Shown here: positions 44,110-55,940 of the stretch, one piece after another
Position numbering within the stretch: position 1 is the stretch's first letter
How the letters are laid out: each line of letters begins with the position of its first letter
Assembly (NCBI GenBank): GCA_037893245.1
Contig: JBAIAA010000437.1
Coordinates: 310,001 to 374,000, forward strand
DNA from: Crossaster papposus
Taxonomy: Eukaryota; Echinodermata; Asteroidea; Velatida; Solasteridae
DNA length: 64,000 nucleotides
Direction: 5' to 3'
Notes under the pieces: model-generated
The model's database searches: none
Seen by the model: the letters and a program-made list of their open reading frames with translations, nothing else
What the model was told of the DNA's origin: nothing
Program-made: the position numbers and the translations under genes

Positions 44110-46250
44110 AATAATCCAATGGATATTTAGCAGGGGTGGAATGATGTAGTCTACCCAAGGCGACACATGACCACATTTTGCATAGCTGGATGGGTAGTCC
44201 AGAAACGCATCCACATCGGGCCACTGGAGGCAAAGTACGTTGAGAACGAGATAACGCGGGGATGTTGAAACGGAAAGCAGTAACCCCATCAGCCAGCAGA
44301 TTGCAATCATTCTAATTGTGCGTCTTTGTCCACGGATATTGAGATGTTCAATAGGATGGCACAGAGCCAGGTATCTCTCGAAAGATACCATGGTAACCAA
44401 AGCAATGGACGCAAAGTAGCCGATATTTTCTACAGTGACAAAGCTGAAACACTGGGCAGCATTGGTAAAGGGATCGTGAAATGCCACAACAGATGCAGTG
44501 TATCTCCATATGTTGTATAGGGACCCCAAACTCAAGTAGAGAAGATCAGCAAGTGACAAGTGTACCAGGTACATGTTGGTATCTGATCTCAGTTTGCGTA
44601 CGCGGAAAACGACAAACAGGAATGTCAAGTTGGTGATGATACCAAGGCACACGATGATGGGCATGACGATGGTCGTAACAGAGACATCCAATGGAGTATA
44701 TAGCCACGAAGAAACTGCCTCCTGACTGATGTTGCGGGTATCCGCAACATTTGACACAGTGGATCATAGCATATTGCTCCGTCGTCTTCAGTCTACGATT
44801 GGCATTTCCAGTACAGCATTAGCATGGTTCACATCATACCTGTCTAACAGATCACAGAGGATTCTGGTCAAGGGTACACAGTCGGACAATTTCAAACTGC
44901 AACATGGCGTCCCCCAAGGTTCGTGTCTCGGACCCTTACTATTCACTATCTACGCGAGTAAGTTGTCTGAAATCATTAAACCATACTTACCTGATGTCCA
45001 CTCATATGCTGATGGCACTCAACTATATCTAGCATTTAAACCTGGAAATGGTATTGATGCAGCTGCAGCTCTCAAGGCACTTGAGGACTGTGTACATGCT
45101 GTGAGACTCTGGATGTTAACTGATAAACTCATGATTAATGATACAAAGAATGAATTTATGGTAATTGGGTCAAAACAACAGCTGGCTAAAGTTAATATTA
45201 ATCTTGTAACTGTTGCCAACGATCAAATTAATCCTGTGTCAAGACTTAGAAACCTTGGTTTTTGGTTTGATGATAACTTTAAGATGGCTTGTCATATCTC
45301 TAAAACATGTACCGGTAATGCTTGTTTTTACCAACTGTATAATATTCGTAGTATAAGGAAGTATATTTCATGTAAAGACACACAAGTCCTGGTTCATTCT
45401 CTTGTTACAAGTCGTATTGATTATTGTAATAGCTTGCTGTATAATGTACTTCAAAGGGTACAAAATACTGCAGCGAGGTTGGTGAATTATAAGGAATCAA
45501 AATTCTGTCATATTACACCAGTACTGCGTGATCTACACTGGTTGCCTGTAAGATATCGTATTGAATTTAAGATTTTGTTGTTTGTTTTTAAAGCAATTCA
45601 CAAAGTCTGTCCTTCGTACATTTGCAATCTTGTGCAGTTGAAAGAATGTTCACATTACTTATTGAGATCATCTGGTCAGTTAACATTACAGATCCCTAAA
45701 TGTACATTTTAAAATAAATTAGGTGACGGGGCATTTATGATGGCTGGCCCCAGACTCTGGAACCAACTTCCAAGTCACCTAAGGCTTGCAGGATCAATAG
45801 AGGTTTTTAAGTGTAGTTTGAAGACATATCTTTTTAAGAAAGCTTTTGATGTGTAATTTGTGTAATTGTGTTGTTGGCATGGGGGTGGGTGTGGGGTGGT
45901 CATAATCAACTATTACTGTATCTTTTTATTGGCGTTATTTTAAAGCTATGGTGTTTGTTCGCATTACATCATATGTATTTTTAAGGACTAATTGATGTGA
46001 GGTTGTTTGTTTTGTGAATGCACTAAATATTTTTTAATTTTTTTATTGGTGTTCATTTTTGTGTGTTCGATGAGTACATTTTTTAATTTATATACTGTTT
46101 GATGTAAGTAGTAATGGCTGTATGCCTTAGGCCTATAATGTTATTGTAATGCGCATGTGTGCATTTTTATGGAATTTGCGCAATATAAATGTATTATTAT
46201 TATTATGATCCTGTTCACTGCACTCACCCGATGTTATACCTATCCCCATG
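44110..46250 (-). pseudogene. GPCR copy 3, LINE-interrupted and lacking TM5-TM7
   Basis: The start (ATG 46250, MGIGITSGECSEQD) is separated from the rest (TRNISQEAVSSW, 44743 downward) by a LINE fragment of 1,464 bases. The body runs through TM1-TM4 and the second extracellular loop (PSSYAKCGHVSPW) to LLNI just before TM5. There the similarity ends at about 44110, joined to the 5' flank of copy 2. A deletion between copies 2 and 3 explains the join. It cannot make a working receptor. Confidence 0.92.
44744..46207 (+). mobile_element. 5'-truncated CR1/L2-type LINE in GPCR copy 3
   Basis: Carries the second half of a non-LTR reverse transcriptase and the C-terminal region. Motif A: FDTVDHSILLRRL. 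Motif B: GVPQGSCLGPLLFTIY. Motif C: YADG at 45005-45016, where the second catalytic Asp of YADD is Gly. Thumb and C-terminal landmarks are VHSLVTSRIDYCNSLLY and LHWLPVRYRIEFKILL, which are typical of CR1/L2/Rex-like elements. The coding frame ends at 45712. The 3' end is a TTATTATTAT simple tail. ATCC flanks it (44740-44743 and 46208-46211) as a 4-bp duplication. 5' truncation is usual for LINE copies. Confidence 0.9.
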
Positions 46251-46770
46251 ATGGCTATACGTGTAGTAATTAGTAATACAGGTAGATCATCAATCTGTCT
46301 TAACAGTAACTCAGCTCACCAACAGATACTCTGCCACATAAACACATAGAGACCTCTTGACACTTTAAAGAATCCGTTCTTTAACAGAAGTTGCAAGTGA
46401 AGCAGGAAGGTCAGTTTGGTTGAAGACAGATGAGAACTCAAAGTGCTCTTAGGCGTTCTGTTTTATACATGCGTTGTCACGATGCATATAATAATCATTA
46501 ACGTGCGACCTTCTTTTTTACAGGAACACAATATGGCATTATTGATTAGGCAATAAAACGCACTCAGTGAAAAGGCTAGAATGGTTAAGGAAACGGCGGA
46601 TATTATTATTACCAAAACTGTTCACTCAAAGACTGCTCAATAACCAACCAAATATAAACAAGCAAACACAAAGAAATACTGCCCTACATATTGGCTTGGT
46701 CAAATTTCAATTAGTGATGTATTTGTGTTCACTTCCAATACCTTACCAACGATTACATATTTAAAACCAC

Positions 46771-46990
46771 TTAAAGGTAGGATACACCATTTGCAGAGAT
46801 CGAAAAAACAGAACAACTGCCCGACGCCGGTTGAAAACGAACGCGGTTTTTTCTTTTCTTTTTGCCTTTCCTTTTTCGGCATCCATGATTGTAAAACTTT
46901 GGACACCAGTGTTAAACGATAATTACTATAAAATAAAACCCCCAAATCCACCCAATTTGGCTATTTCAATCATTTACTAATTTTACATAT
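46771..46990 (-). repeat. MITE family A, internally deleted copy
   Basis: Left end TTAAAGGTAGGATACACCAT, then GACGCCGGTTGAAAACGAAC, GGCATCCATGATTGTAAAAC and AACCCCCAAATCCACCC. The central GCGATCGC part is missing. A matching deleted copy sits at 63685-63900 in the homologous place, so it was duplicated with the locus. Confidence 0.75.
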
Positions 46991-47271
46991 TACTGGCTAA
47001 ACGTCTCATGTGACTGGTCACTCCTACCCTCTAATTATCTCTACTTAAGCAAGCGCAATACCACGCAATACTACCGGTTACCCGCCGGTTCTCATTTTGT
47101 TCGCCGACTCGAACCAAATGGACCGCCATGCTCCACATGCAACTTGTGTAAAGAAGGGATTCTAATAATATCAACATTAGAAGATCCTAATATAATGAGC
47201 TGGATTAATGATATGGTAGACTGTTGATTATTCTAGAAACTGTGTCCCTATAAACTACATGTATAGCCAAT
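46991..47271 (+). promoter_or_regulatory. intergenic 5' region of GPCR copy 4
   Basis: Divergent spacer between copy 3 (minus) and copy 4 (plus). The block ATTACTGGCTAAACG, TGTGACTGGTCACTCC and TACCCTCTAATTAT recurs at 63900-63950, beyond copy 5. TGACTGGTCA is a near palindrome conserved in both. A core promoter cannot be pinned down. Confidence 0.4.
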
Positions 47272-48275
47272 ATGGGAGCAGGTATAACATCGGGTGAGTG
47301 CAGTGAACAGGATACGCGCAACATCAGTCAGGAGGCAGTTTCTTCGTGGCTATATACTTCATTGGATGTCTCTGTTACGACCATCGTCATGCCCATCATC
47401 TTGTGCCTTGGTATCATCACCAACTTGACATTCCTGTTTGTCGTTTTCCGCGTACCCAAACTGAGATCAGATACCAACATGTACCTGGCACACTTGTCAC
47501 TTGCTGATCTTCTCTACTTGAGTTTGGGGTCCCTACACAACATATGGAGATACACTGCATCTGTTGTGGCATTTCACGATCCATTTACCAATGCTGCCCA
47601 GTGTTTCAGCTTTGTCACTGTAGAAAATATCGGCTACTTTGCGTCCATTGCTTTAGTTACCATGGTATCTTTCGAGAGATACCTGGCTCTGTGCCATCCT
47701 ATTAAACATCTCAATATCCGCGGACAAAGACGCACAATTAGAATGATTGCAATCTGCTGGATGGTGGGGTTACTGTTTTCCGTTTCAACATCTCCGCGTT
47801 TTCTCGTTCTCAACGTACTTTGCCTTCAGTGGCCCGATGTGGATGCGTTTCTGGACTACCCATCCAGCTATGCAAAATGTGGTCCTGTGTCGCCTTGGGT
47901 ACACTACATCATTCCGCCCCTGCTAAATATTCCTTGGATTATCGCAATGGTGGCCAACATTTTCATGTATGTAAAAATCTTACAAAAGTTCAACAAACGC
48001 AGCTCCAACAAATATAGTACAGTAAAGAAAGATCATAATGCAACTCTTATCAGAAATCGAATAGCAAAAATGCTGATCGCTAACAGGACAGTGTTCTTCT
48101 TATGCCAGACCCCATATCGCATCTTCAGCCTGTCCCAGTGGATCTGTTTACTATCTCAGATTCCTGATCCCTTTCAAGTTGTTTTAGGATCAGGAAGCAA
48201 ATGGATATCCATTGTACCCCAGTACATCAATGCAATGATTAATCCGTTGATCTACGGTGCCGTAAACCCGGCTTA

Positions 48276-50482
48276 TACCCCAGTCACAATTGGCTTGCGA
48301 TGGGTTTGCGATTAGTTTGCGGCGGATTTCTAGGCATTTTCGGCCGGGGCCCCACGGGACTCCTTGCGGCTGCCGGGTAATTTTTTGGCATCGGGCGGGC
48401 ATCGAGTTACTTTTAACTCGGACTTAAAACCTGGTGCGGCGTTTCGCATCGCAAACTGATCGCCAATAAATCGGTCGATGCCTAGCCGATGTCCGGCAGG
48501 GCATCGCACACGTCGGGCGGGCGCCGAGCCAAATTTTGGACAACCCAGACAATCAATATATCGGCCAGGCGCCGCCCACACGCCGGCCGGGTCCCGCCAA
48601 GCGTCCGGCCGACTTGGCGGTGCCTGGCCGGAAATCGGCCGGGGGCCGGACGGCGCCCTACCGGCGCCCAGCCTGAAATCGGTCATGCATCGGCCGGGGC
48701 TCGCAGGGTAAAAAAAGCGGCTCATCTACATCTACATCTACACACAGTTTATCACACAAGTTTCATAGTACAAGTACTACATCTCTTCTTCAGCCACCAA
48801 TGCAACAAGAACCAGGTTGTAGCGGTATAGCGTGCAAACGCCAACCTCTCCCTCAGCCGGGCGACCTACACGCGCTGTGCAGGTGCCCGCAAGCGTTGTG
48901 GAGGTATCAACGGCATTTTCTTATTTAATGGCCCTGTCACACCAGAACATTTTAGGCCAACGCGTGAGTAGCGTGTTGTAATTTTGGCAACACGCTGGCA
49001 AACGCTAACCAACGCTAGGCCAGCGTTAGCAACACGATGAGCGCGTTACTCACACGCTGGGACACGCTGTCATACGCTGAGGTCAAAATAATTTTTTTTC
49101 AAAATAGCTACAATTTCCAGCGTTTGCCAGCGTGTGACTGCACACGCTGGCGGCGCGTTTTAGATTCGTTACTAACGCGTCGAACACGCTAGGCGATCGT
49201 TATCAACCCGCTACTCACACGCTGGCGTACGCCGGGGTACGCTTGGGACACGCTGGTTATGGCCCTGCCACACCAGGACGTTTTAGGCCAATGCATGAGT
49301 AGCGCGTTAAAAATAGTTGATACGCTGGCAATTGCTGAACTTTCACAGAAAAAGTCAAGTGGAACCGTGATTTCAGCGTGTTCATACAGGTTGATAACGG
49401 GTTCATAGCGTATGCCAGCACGTAAGTAGCGTGTGAGGAACGCATTCAGCGTGTAAGGAACGCATCACTGATTTATAGTAAAAATACGACAGCGGGTCGC
49501 CAGCGTGAGAGTAGTGGGTTGGTAACGATCGTCTAGCGCGTTCGACGCGTGAGTAACGGCCTTCTTGCGCGCCGCTAGCGTGTGCAGTCACACGCTGGCA
49601 AACGCTGAATGTTTTTAGGTATGTTGAAAAACGAATTTTTGTCTCAGCGTGTGACAGCGTGTTCCCGCGTGTGGGTAACGCGCTCAGCGCGTTGCGAACG
49701 CTGGCCTAGCGTTGGTCAGCGTTTACCCGCGTGTTGCCGAAATTTCAACACGTTGGCCTAAAACGTTCTGGTGTGAAAGGGCCATTACTGTAGTAGCGCG
49801 TCATCTTTTTGTACAACTAATCATGTGGTCGTTGCCGTACGCTGGCGCGCGTTGGACCGCGCTACTCACGCGCTGGGCAGTCGTTCATCAGTCGTCGAGC
49901 GCGTTACTAACGCGTTATTCACGCGCTGGCGAACGCTATGAACCCGTTATTAACGCGTTATGGACACGCTGAAATCACCGTTCAACTTGACTTTTTCTGT
50001 GGAAGTTCAGCGTTTGCCAGCGTATCAACTATTTTTAGCGCGGTACTCACGCGTTGGCCTAAAACGTTCTAGTGTGACAGGACCATTAAGAAGGTCAGAG
50101 GAGAGCTTCTGCCGCCGGCCGTTGATCGCTGGCCACTCGACAGGCACACTACAGATGCCCGTCCGGCCGCCGTACGACCTATAAGAAATGGTTGGCACCC
50201 TGCCGGATACCACAGGGGTATCGCAAGGACATAAGCAGGGCACCGGACGAGTGCCTGCCGGACACCGGCCGATAAACGGGCCAATAATTCGACCCCATTT
50301 CCAAGAAAATCGGCCGATCGCCGGTCGGCGACCCCCCGGGCCCCGTCATGGCAGCGTACGGGGCACTTTTAATTGTGACTGTGACCGCCATATCGCACGA
50401 TCTTTCGCCGACCTCTACACGCCGGCCGATGCCTAGAAATCGCACACGCCGCCCGGGCTCCGCTTTAATTGTGACTGGGGTA
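48276..50482. mobile_element. 2.2-kb TIR element, PIF/Harbinger-like by target site
   Basis: Ends TACCCCAGTCACAATT and AATTGTGACTGGGGTA are perfect 16-base inverted repeats. TTA precedes (48273-48275) and follows (50483-50485). A 3-bp TTA duplication is typical of PIF/Harbinger. Subterminal parts are GC-rich with many CCGGCCG words and shared ATTTCTAGGCAT. There is no transposase, so it is non-autonomous. A second element is nested at 48929-50085. Confidence 0.85.
48929..50085. mobile_element. TTAA-flanked TIR element with a second copy inside
   Basis: Left end TGGCCCTGTCACACCAGAAC, then TTTTAGGCCAACGCGTGAG; right end is the inverse with slight changes. It is flanked by TTAA (48925-48928, 50086-50089), as for piggyBac or Kolobok elements. 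The same end sequence recurs inverted at 49260 and 49784, so a relative is nested at 49260-49784 (flanks TTA). The arms are packed with CACGCTGG / CCAGCGTG words. Non-coding. Confidence 0.75.
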
Positions 50483-50907
50483 TTACCGTTCTGCGCTCAG
50501 AGAGGCGTTTGAATAGTGTTCTTTCGTTTTAGACCGTTCAAAATACGTGTCGAGACGACAACGTATAATATCCAATCAAAAGCCAAGGTGGACAATAGAC
50601 CCGGTATACCGAGGCTGCTCCAATCATGTGTCGGTACCAAGCTATAAACACGCCCAGTGTTTGCATGTTTTTTACTAATGAATATCGCCTATTGCATTAT
50701 TCACTTTCATTTCAAATTCCTGAGACCATCCAGGTGGGTCTTAAGTGAGAATGCGCTGGTACACAAGGAAAAGACTGGTCATGAGGCGTTTTATTGTTGG
50801 TTGCTTTAAATACAAGATTGTCATTACAATGAACGTGGACTGTCGTTTCATATTGCCATGTGGATCGTGATTTCGTTTAGTGCTTTTGGTCTAGGGAAAA
50901 TAAGTTT

Positions 50908-51102
50908 TGACCTCACACAAATTGCAATATAATTTTTTTTCACCACAGTGCACTTCTATAAGGCCCCTATAATGACATACTAAAAATCTCTAAAAACCAA
51001 GTGATGAAAATATGACTAAATTGCATAATTAGTATGTCATTCTAGGGACCTTAGAAGTGCACTGTGGTGCCAAATATTCTATTGCAATTTGTGTGAGATC
51101 AA
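50908..51102. repeat. foldback MITE
   Basis: The left arm (TTGACCTCACACAAATTGCA, then CACCACAGTGCACTTCTA and AATGACATACT) is inverted in the right arm (AGTATGTCATT, then TAGAAGTGCACTGTGGTG and TGCAATTTGTGTGAGATCAA). It is about 195 bases with a 45-base loop. Confidence 0.85.
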
Positions 51103-51572
51103 CCAAACAAAATTAGGTATTTTATTAAAATTAGGACTATTATTGTTTCGGCAAACAAGAAGCTGCTGACACCGTACAATAAAGATCTATCTTCCTTCCA
51201 TTACAGGTATATAATGGGGTACCATGCATGGGTGTTTACCTTGGTTTTTAATTAAAATTCATGTAAAAGTTCCGTTTCTAGTTATAATTTTAAGGTAAGG
51301 TTCTATAGAACAATAATGGTTCGAGTGTCAAGCCCTCGAATATTTTTGGGTCCATTTTCTTAATGACCGATTAAAGTGGCACATGGGTACGGACTGTAGG
51401 CGTTATAAGCTAACTTCACAAACATAAATGTATTTTGATGTACAAACCGTGTTAGTATTCTAGTATTCTTATTATCGGCAGACCCAAACGGCAGAGGGAG
51501 GGGGGGGGGGGGGGGGGGGGGTGGGGGGGGGGGGGGGGGGGTTAGAAAAGCAATGCACAAAACGTATGAAGC

Positions 51573-51803
51573 AATATATGGGACGAGAGAACCCCCCCCC
51601 CCCCCGCCCTTCTTTGTGGTGGTCATTGTTGTGCTGGGAGAATGTTGCAGTTTCTATTTAGGTTTTTTGTTTTGTTTTGGAGTGTTTTTTTGGGTGGGGG
51701 AGGGGGGGGTGAGGTATGCGTTAGGTAACAACAGTCTAGGTAGTGTATAGGTATAGGGGGCTAAGGGGAAGTCCCTCGGTCTCATATCGTGCTGTGTACA
51801 GCG
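51573..51803. repeat. G/C-run MITE, copy 1
   Basis: Imperfect inverted ends AATATATGGGACGAGAGAAC and GTCTCATATCGTGCT, with a C-run next to the left end and a G-run inside. Same family as 54722-54899 and the reversed fragment near 9880. Confidence 0.5.
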
Positions 51804-52249
51804 CACGGGAAAAAGCAAATGTTTCATTATGTTGTGCTCTCAAAAGACAGCTCAGGCCAGAAAGTAATTCCTCCGGCGATTGAAGGGGCTTATCTCTGTT
51901 AATGTTAATAATAATACATGAGGGGAAAGCCCTCGGACTACTCTCAAACAAAAACCCCCTTAACACCCTCCAATATTTCTTTTTTTTATTACAATTATTG
52001 CTTGAACGAAGGCCTTCTAATACATTTTCACTGTTGAATTCGTTTAAAATGGGAAAATGTTTATTCACGAGACACGAACAAAATTGCTTACAATTAAGCA
52101 TTGACAGTTGTCGAGCTGCCATAGTAGCCTCGAGATGAACTAGGGATTAAAAAGCCTGTTTTTTCCCGAAGAGTATTTTTAAGTTCCAACTTTATCGCAA
52201 TTTTTGTATTGAAGGTGAAAAAGGAGAACGAACACTTGACGGATTTAAT

Positions 52250-52905
52250 TTACAAAAGACCGCGACGGTCACAAGACTGGATAAGAAACAAAGCTTAAAC
52301 GAGGCGAGCTGACGGGTAAAAAAAAACCCAAGAGACCACGACGGTCAGAAGACTGGATAGGAAGAAAGCTAGAACGAGGCGAACTGAAGGATTTACATTT
52401 ACAAAAGACCGCGACGGTCACAAGACTGGATAGGAAGAAAGCTTGAACGAGGCGAACTGAAGGATTTACATTTACAAAAGACAACGACGGTCAGAAGACT
52501 GGATAAGAAACAAAGCTTGAACGAGGCGAACTGACAGGTTAAAAAAGAACAAGAGACTACGACGGTATGAAGACTGGATAGGAAGAAAGCTTGAACGAGG
52601 CGAACTGACGGATTAAAAAAGAACAAGAGACCACGACGGTATAAAGACTGGATAGGAACAAAGCTTGAACGAGGCGAACTGACGGAATAAAAAAGAACAA
52701 GAGACCACGACGGTATGAAGACTGGATAGGAACAAAGCTTGAACCAGGCAAACTGACGAATTAAAAAAGTACAAGAGACCGCAACGGTCAGAAGACTGGA
52801 TAGGAAGAAAGGCAGCTAGAACAGATGAACTAACGGAATAAAAATAACAAGAGACCGCGAAGGTCACAATACTGGATAGGAAGAAAGCTTGAACGAGGCA
52901 AGGCG
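52250..52905 (+). repeat. 74-bp minisatellite, 9 units
   Basis: The word ACTGGATA recurs at 52276, 52352, 52425, 52498, 52573, 52647, 52721, 52795 and 52871, i.e. every 73-76 bases. Unit: GAAGACTGGATAGGAAGAAA, GCTTGAACGAGGCGAACTGA, then CGGATTAAAAAAGAAC and AAGAGACCACGACGGT. Overlapping open frames on the minus strand are repeat translations. Confidence 0.95.
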
Positions 52906-54721
52906 AGTCATTTAATAATAATTCAGTAGTTCTTTGTTTTCTTTATGTTTGTAAATGGTGTATAATTATCTACTTAGCCATGGCAAGCTCTTACCGTGGC
53001 GTCATATTTTGTGGGCGGGGGGCACGGTGCACATTGCTTTTCATTTTAGGGTCACGATTAATGAGCAAACATAAACAAATATGACTTTTTTGCAGTTATT
53101 AGCGTTATTAAAGCCTATATTTCGCCATACTAAAGTGTTGAATTTCAGGTACCCTTCAAGGCATTTACTCACAATGGCGTTTGGAACAAATCTAAATGAT
53201 TGAGCTGAAGGGTAGTGTTGTAACAATTTTCGATGCATAAACGCTGGTCCTGATAGGTATTAATATAAGAAAGTACAATGATTTTAGGACAATTTATTAG
53301 AAGTACATATTTTTTGGTTCGCGTACGTATACGCATTGGTTTGGAACCTTTTCGATTTGCATTGATTTCGACCCCCCGCCTACAGACCTTGAGCCATGTA
53401 TGCATGGTGTGCACAATGTTCAACTCCCCCCCCCCCCCCCCCTTTTCGTGTGTACGTATTTTACGGAGGTCGATGTTGTTACAGTGATACACATGTCTTT
53501 CTCGCTTATCTTTATTATTGTTCAAACTATGGTGACTCGAATTGACTAAGACTCGATTATTGACTCGACTGTACTCGGCCAATGATCATGACCTCATAAC
53601 TGGACTCGAGTCACTTCTTTAAAATGGCTTGACTCGATCGACTCGAGTCACAAAAATCAGTGACTCGTTACAACCATCTTATTCCTCCATGTTACAACTA
53701 TGGAGACCACAGACTGGATGAGATGAACGCCCAATAAATAACAACATAAGGTACTACAGTTCGACACTTAACTAGCACAACCGCATTTAAATATCATCAC
53801 CATGGGTAGATACCGGAGCAAATATGCGAGGGTTTTATAACAACTAGGGGATGCCGCGCTTCGGGCGGCACCCGCTAGCTGGGTGGAATCGTAACTTATA
53901 GATAAACCTTGTTGATGTCCTGAAAACACTGTGATTGTATGGCAAGCAAACAGCGAAACTTATGAAGTAGAGTACCAGCTAGGTGTGTGTTATAAACTTG
54001 CTTGTTTGTCATTCCATGATGCTTTTAAAATGTGTCGACAAAGTTTGTTTCATGTTTCAACAAGTTGTACATAAATCGGACAATTTTTAATTGAAAGCAA
54101 CTTGCTAAAATAAAAAAATGCTATTTTCTTTAATTAGACCATGGGCCAATGCATACAGTGCCAAGTTATGCCGACAGGCAGCCCCTTTGAGACCTTTCGA
54201 TTTATTAGGCTGTCTCACTTTAGCCATTACATAATTTATACACATACATTTATTTCTAACCATTGAGGAGTGAACTTTGTACTGGGGTTACTTTCCTCGC
54301 CTTGCGTGGCAGCTGCGGTGTGATTCCCACCTTATACACATTGTGGTTCACGTATTATCTAGCTAGTTTGAGGCCTAGATTGATGTGTACATTTGCCTCA
54401 ATATACAAGTATTATTATTATCAAATAAGATCAGATCAAACGCGAAAAGTTACCCCCCCCCCCCCCCTCCCCCCGCCCCGTCCGCCCCCTCCCCCCGCCC
54501 CGTCCGCCAATCTCCCATCCCATCCACCTCCCCCTCTCCTATTTCCAGGCTTTCATCGAACCCTGAAAATACCTACCAATGGCCTATCCTCGTAGGGGCG
54601 CGTTTGTCCAGGCTAATTGAATTCCCGGCTGGCCCCAACGGGCGCGATACAAGCCATAACAACTGAACAAAGACGAAACATTCCACGGCTAGATGAGCAT
54701 CTTCGCACATATATATATTAG
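52906..54721. other. no gene recognised (inside the 4.7-kb element)
   Basis: Holds a short family A-like fragment (AATAATTCAGTAGTT to AAATGGTGTA, 52912-52970), a zone of GACTCGA repeats (53530-53665), and C-rich pyrimidine tracts near 54452-54540. No coding motif is visible. Confidence 0.5.
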
Positions 54722-54899
54722 GCACGATATGTGGCAGAGAAACCCCCCCCCCCCCCCCTCTTTTGTGTTGACCATTGTGTTCCCGGAATCTCAGGAATTA
54801 CTTGTAGGTTTCAAGGGGGGATGATTTAGGTTACAATAGTGTTGAGTGCGTATAAAGTATAGGGATAAGAGGGGGGTACCCCTCTGCCACATATCGTGC
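54722..54899. repeat. G/C-run MITE, copy 2
   Basis: Inverted ends GCACGATATGTGGCAGAG and CTCTGCCACATATCGTGC. A C-run (about 54745-54758) and a G-run (about 54871-54876) face each other as inner arms. 178 bases, non-coding. Confidence 0.8.
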
Positions 54900-55285
54900 T
54901 GGGTATATCTTCGCTAGTACCCTGTACATGTTGTCATAACAAACCGCAGACAAAGCTTCCTTAATTTAAATAAATTAGGTCGTGCTGAATATGTAACAAT
55001 TATCTTTGCGTTACTAATAACAAAAGCCTAATGTGACGACCGGTCGTCACCTGGCCAACGATTGGACGAGGCCCCTGTGGGAGGGCCGTATTGTTTTGCA
55101 CGGCTTTTGGATGGATAGGAGACGTACATCGTTTACCGTGTCGTATGAACCCGTCTAAAACGAAAGAACACTACTGCAAAGGCCGAGCCAGGCAAACGAC
55201 ATCTGCCACAGCAATAAGTGGAGCAGAACAGAATAACACAACCATCTTGCCCATTGACGACATAAACATCGAAACTAGACTGTGA

Positions 55286-55940
55286 TTTCGGAGGTTATTG
55301 TGAAAGATCAACGCGGTACATTTTGGTACATTTTGTAAATAGGCCTGCATGTATATACTAGCTATACGATTTTCAACCACATACCGGCTAAGTTGGTCAG
55401 CATTGAACGATTTATGTGAGGAGGATTTATCACAATTATTGACCTGTACAGCTTGTAATTTCAGTAACTTAAGGTGGAAAAGGTTGGTACTTTTTTAGGA
55501 AGGGTGTTCGTTATATTGTACGATAGGTGTATTTACTGTATATTTAAACGGAGAAACTCGGTTCCCTTCACATAAACTGTTGGTGTAAATATGTTATTAA
55601 GTTACTTAATGTAAATGTATTTACGGCTTTTCATATCAGAACAATTGCAGGAATGTGGCCGGGCGACCAACGTTGGAAATCGATTAGGCAACATTTTGCC
55701 ATCATTTTGCAGGATACTTGAAACTGTAATACAGGGTGGCCCGGAAGAACAGACAAGAATACTTCATCAAAACCAATGGATAAAGAATCTTTCCCGAAGA
55801 AATATAAAACCAAGATATCTTGATTTGGGCTAGTGATTTTAGATCCAGGCCCTGTTTTGTGAAGCACAGTCTGGGGTCTTTTCGCATCGAGAACTGTTTT
55901 GGTGCAAAAGGACCGCTGACTTCACTATTGTCAAAGATGT
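55286..55940. other. 3' flank of GPCR copy 4; no gene seen
   Basis: The short open frames (72-78 codons) have no motif. The start of this region loosely parallels the 3' flank of the other receptor copies (GGTTGAAAATC in inverse, near 55372). Confidence 0.4.

Larger units (their letters stand above)
50516..55171. mobile_element. 4.7-kb TA-flanked TIR element, non-autonomous
   Basis: Ends GTGTTCTTTCGTTTTAGAC and its inverse GTCTAAAACGAAAGAACAC, with weaker similarity for about 75 bases inward (including CAAAAGCC). TA is on both sides. Retaining one TA keeps the receptor frame with one extra Tyr codon. No transposase is recognisable. Contents: a foldback (50908-51102), G/C runs (51498-51540, 51592-51605, 53427-53442, 54452-54467), a 74-bp minisatellite and two small MITEs. 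TA target and terminal style fit Tc1/mariner-like non-autonomous elements, tentatively. Confidence 0.75.
47272..55285 (+). pseudogene. GPCR copy 4, split by two DNA transposons
   Basis: Coding pieces: 47272-48275 (start MGAGITSGECSEQD through TM7 NPLIYGAVNPAY), 50486-50513 (start of the intracellular tail, LREAF) and 55174-55285 (rest of the tail, ending IETRL then TGA). Motifs match copy 5: FERYLALCHP, FFLCQTPYR, NPLIY. The first piece alone reads on into the transposon and stops after a short foreign tail at 48315, so a receptor with all seven helices but a replaced C-terminal tail could still be made. No other break is visible. Confidence 0.9.

Noticed and set aside
48478..48830. GC-rich open frames on both strands with Arg/Pro/Gly-rich translations
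   Set aside because: They follow CCGGCCG repeats in the non-coding arm of a TIR element; both strands are open because of base composition.
52269..52867. Four overlapping minus-strand frames with repeated FASFKL-like peptides
   Set aside because: Translations of the 74-bp minisatellite.
52250..52905. Possible CRISPR-like array
   Set aside because: Units are about 74 bases with no unique spacers, in a eukaryotic context; it is a minisatellite.
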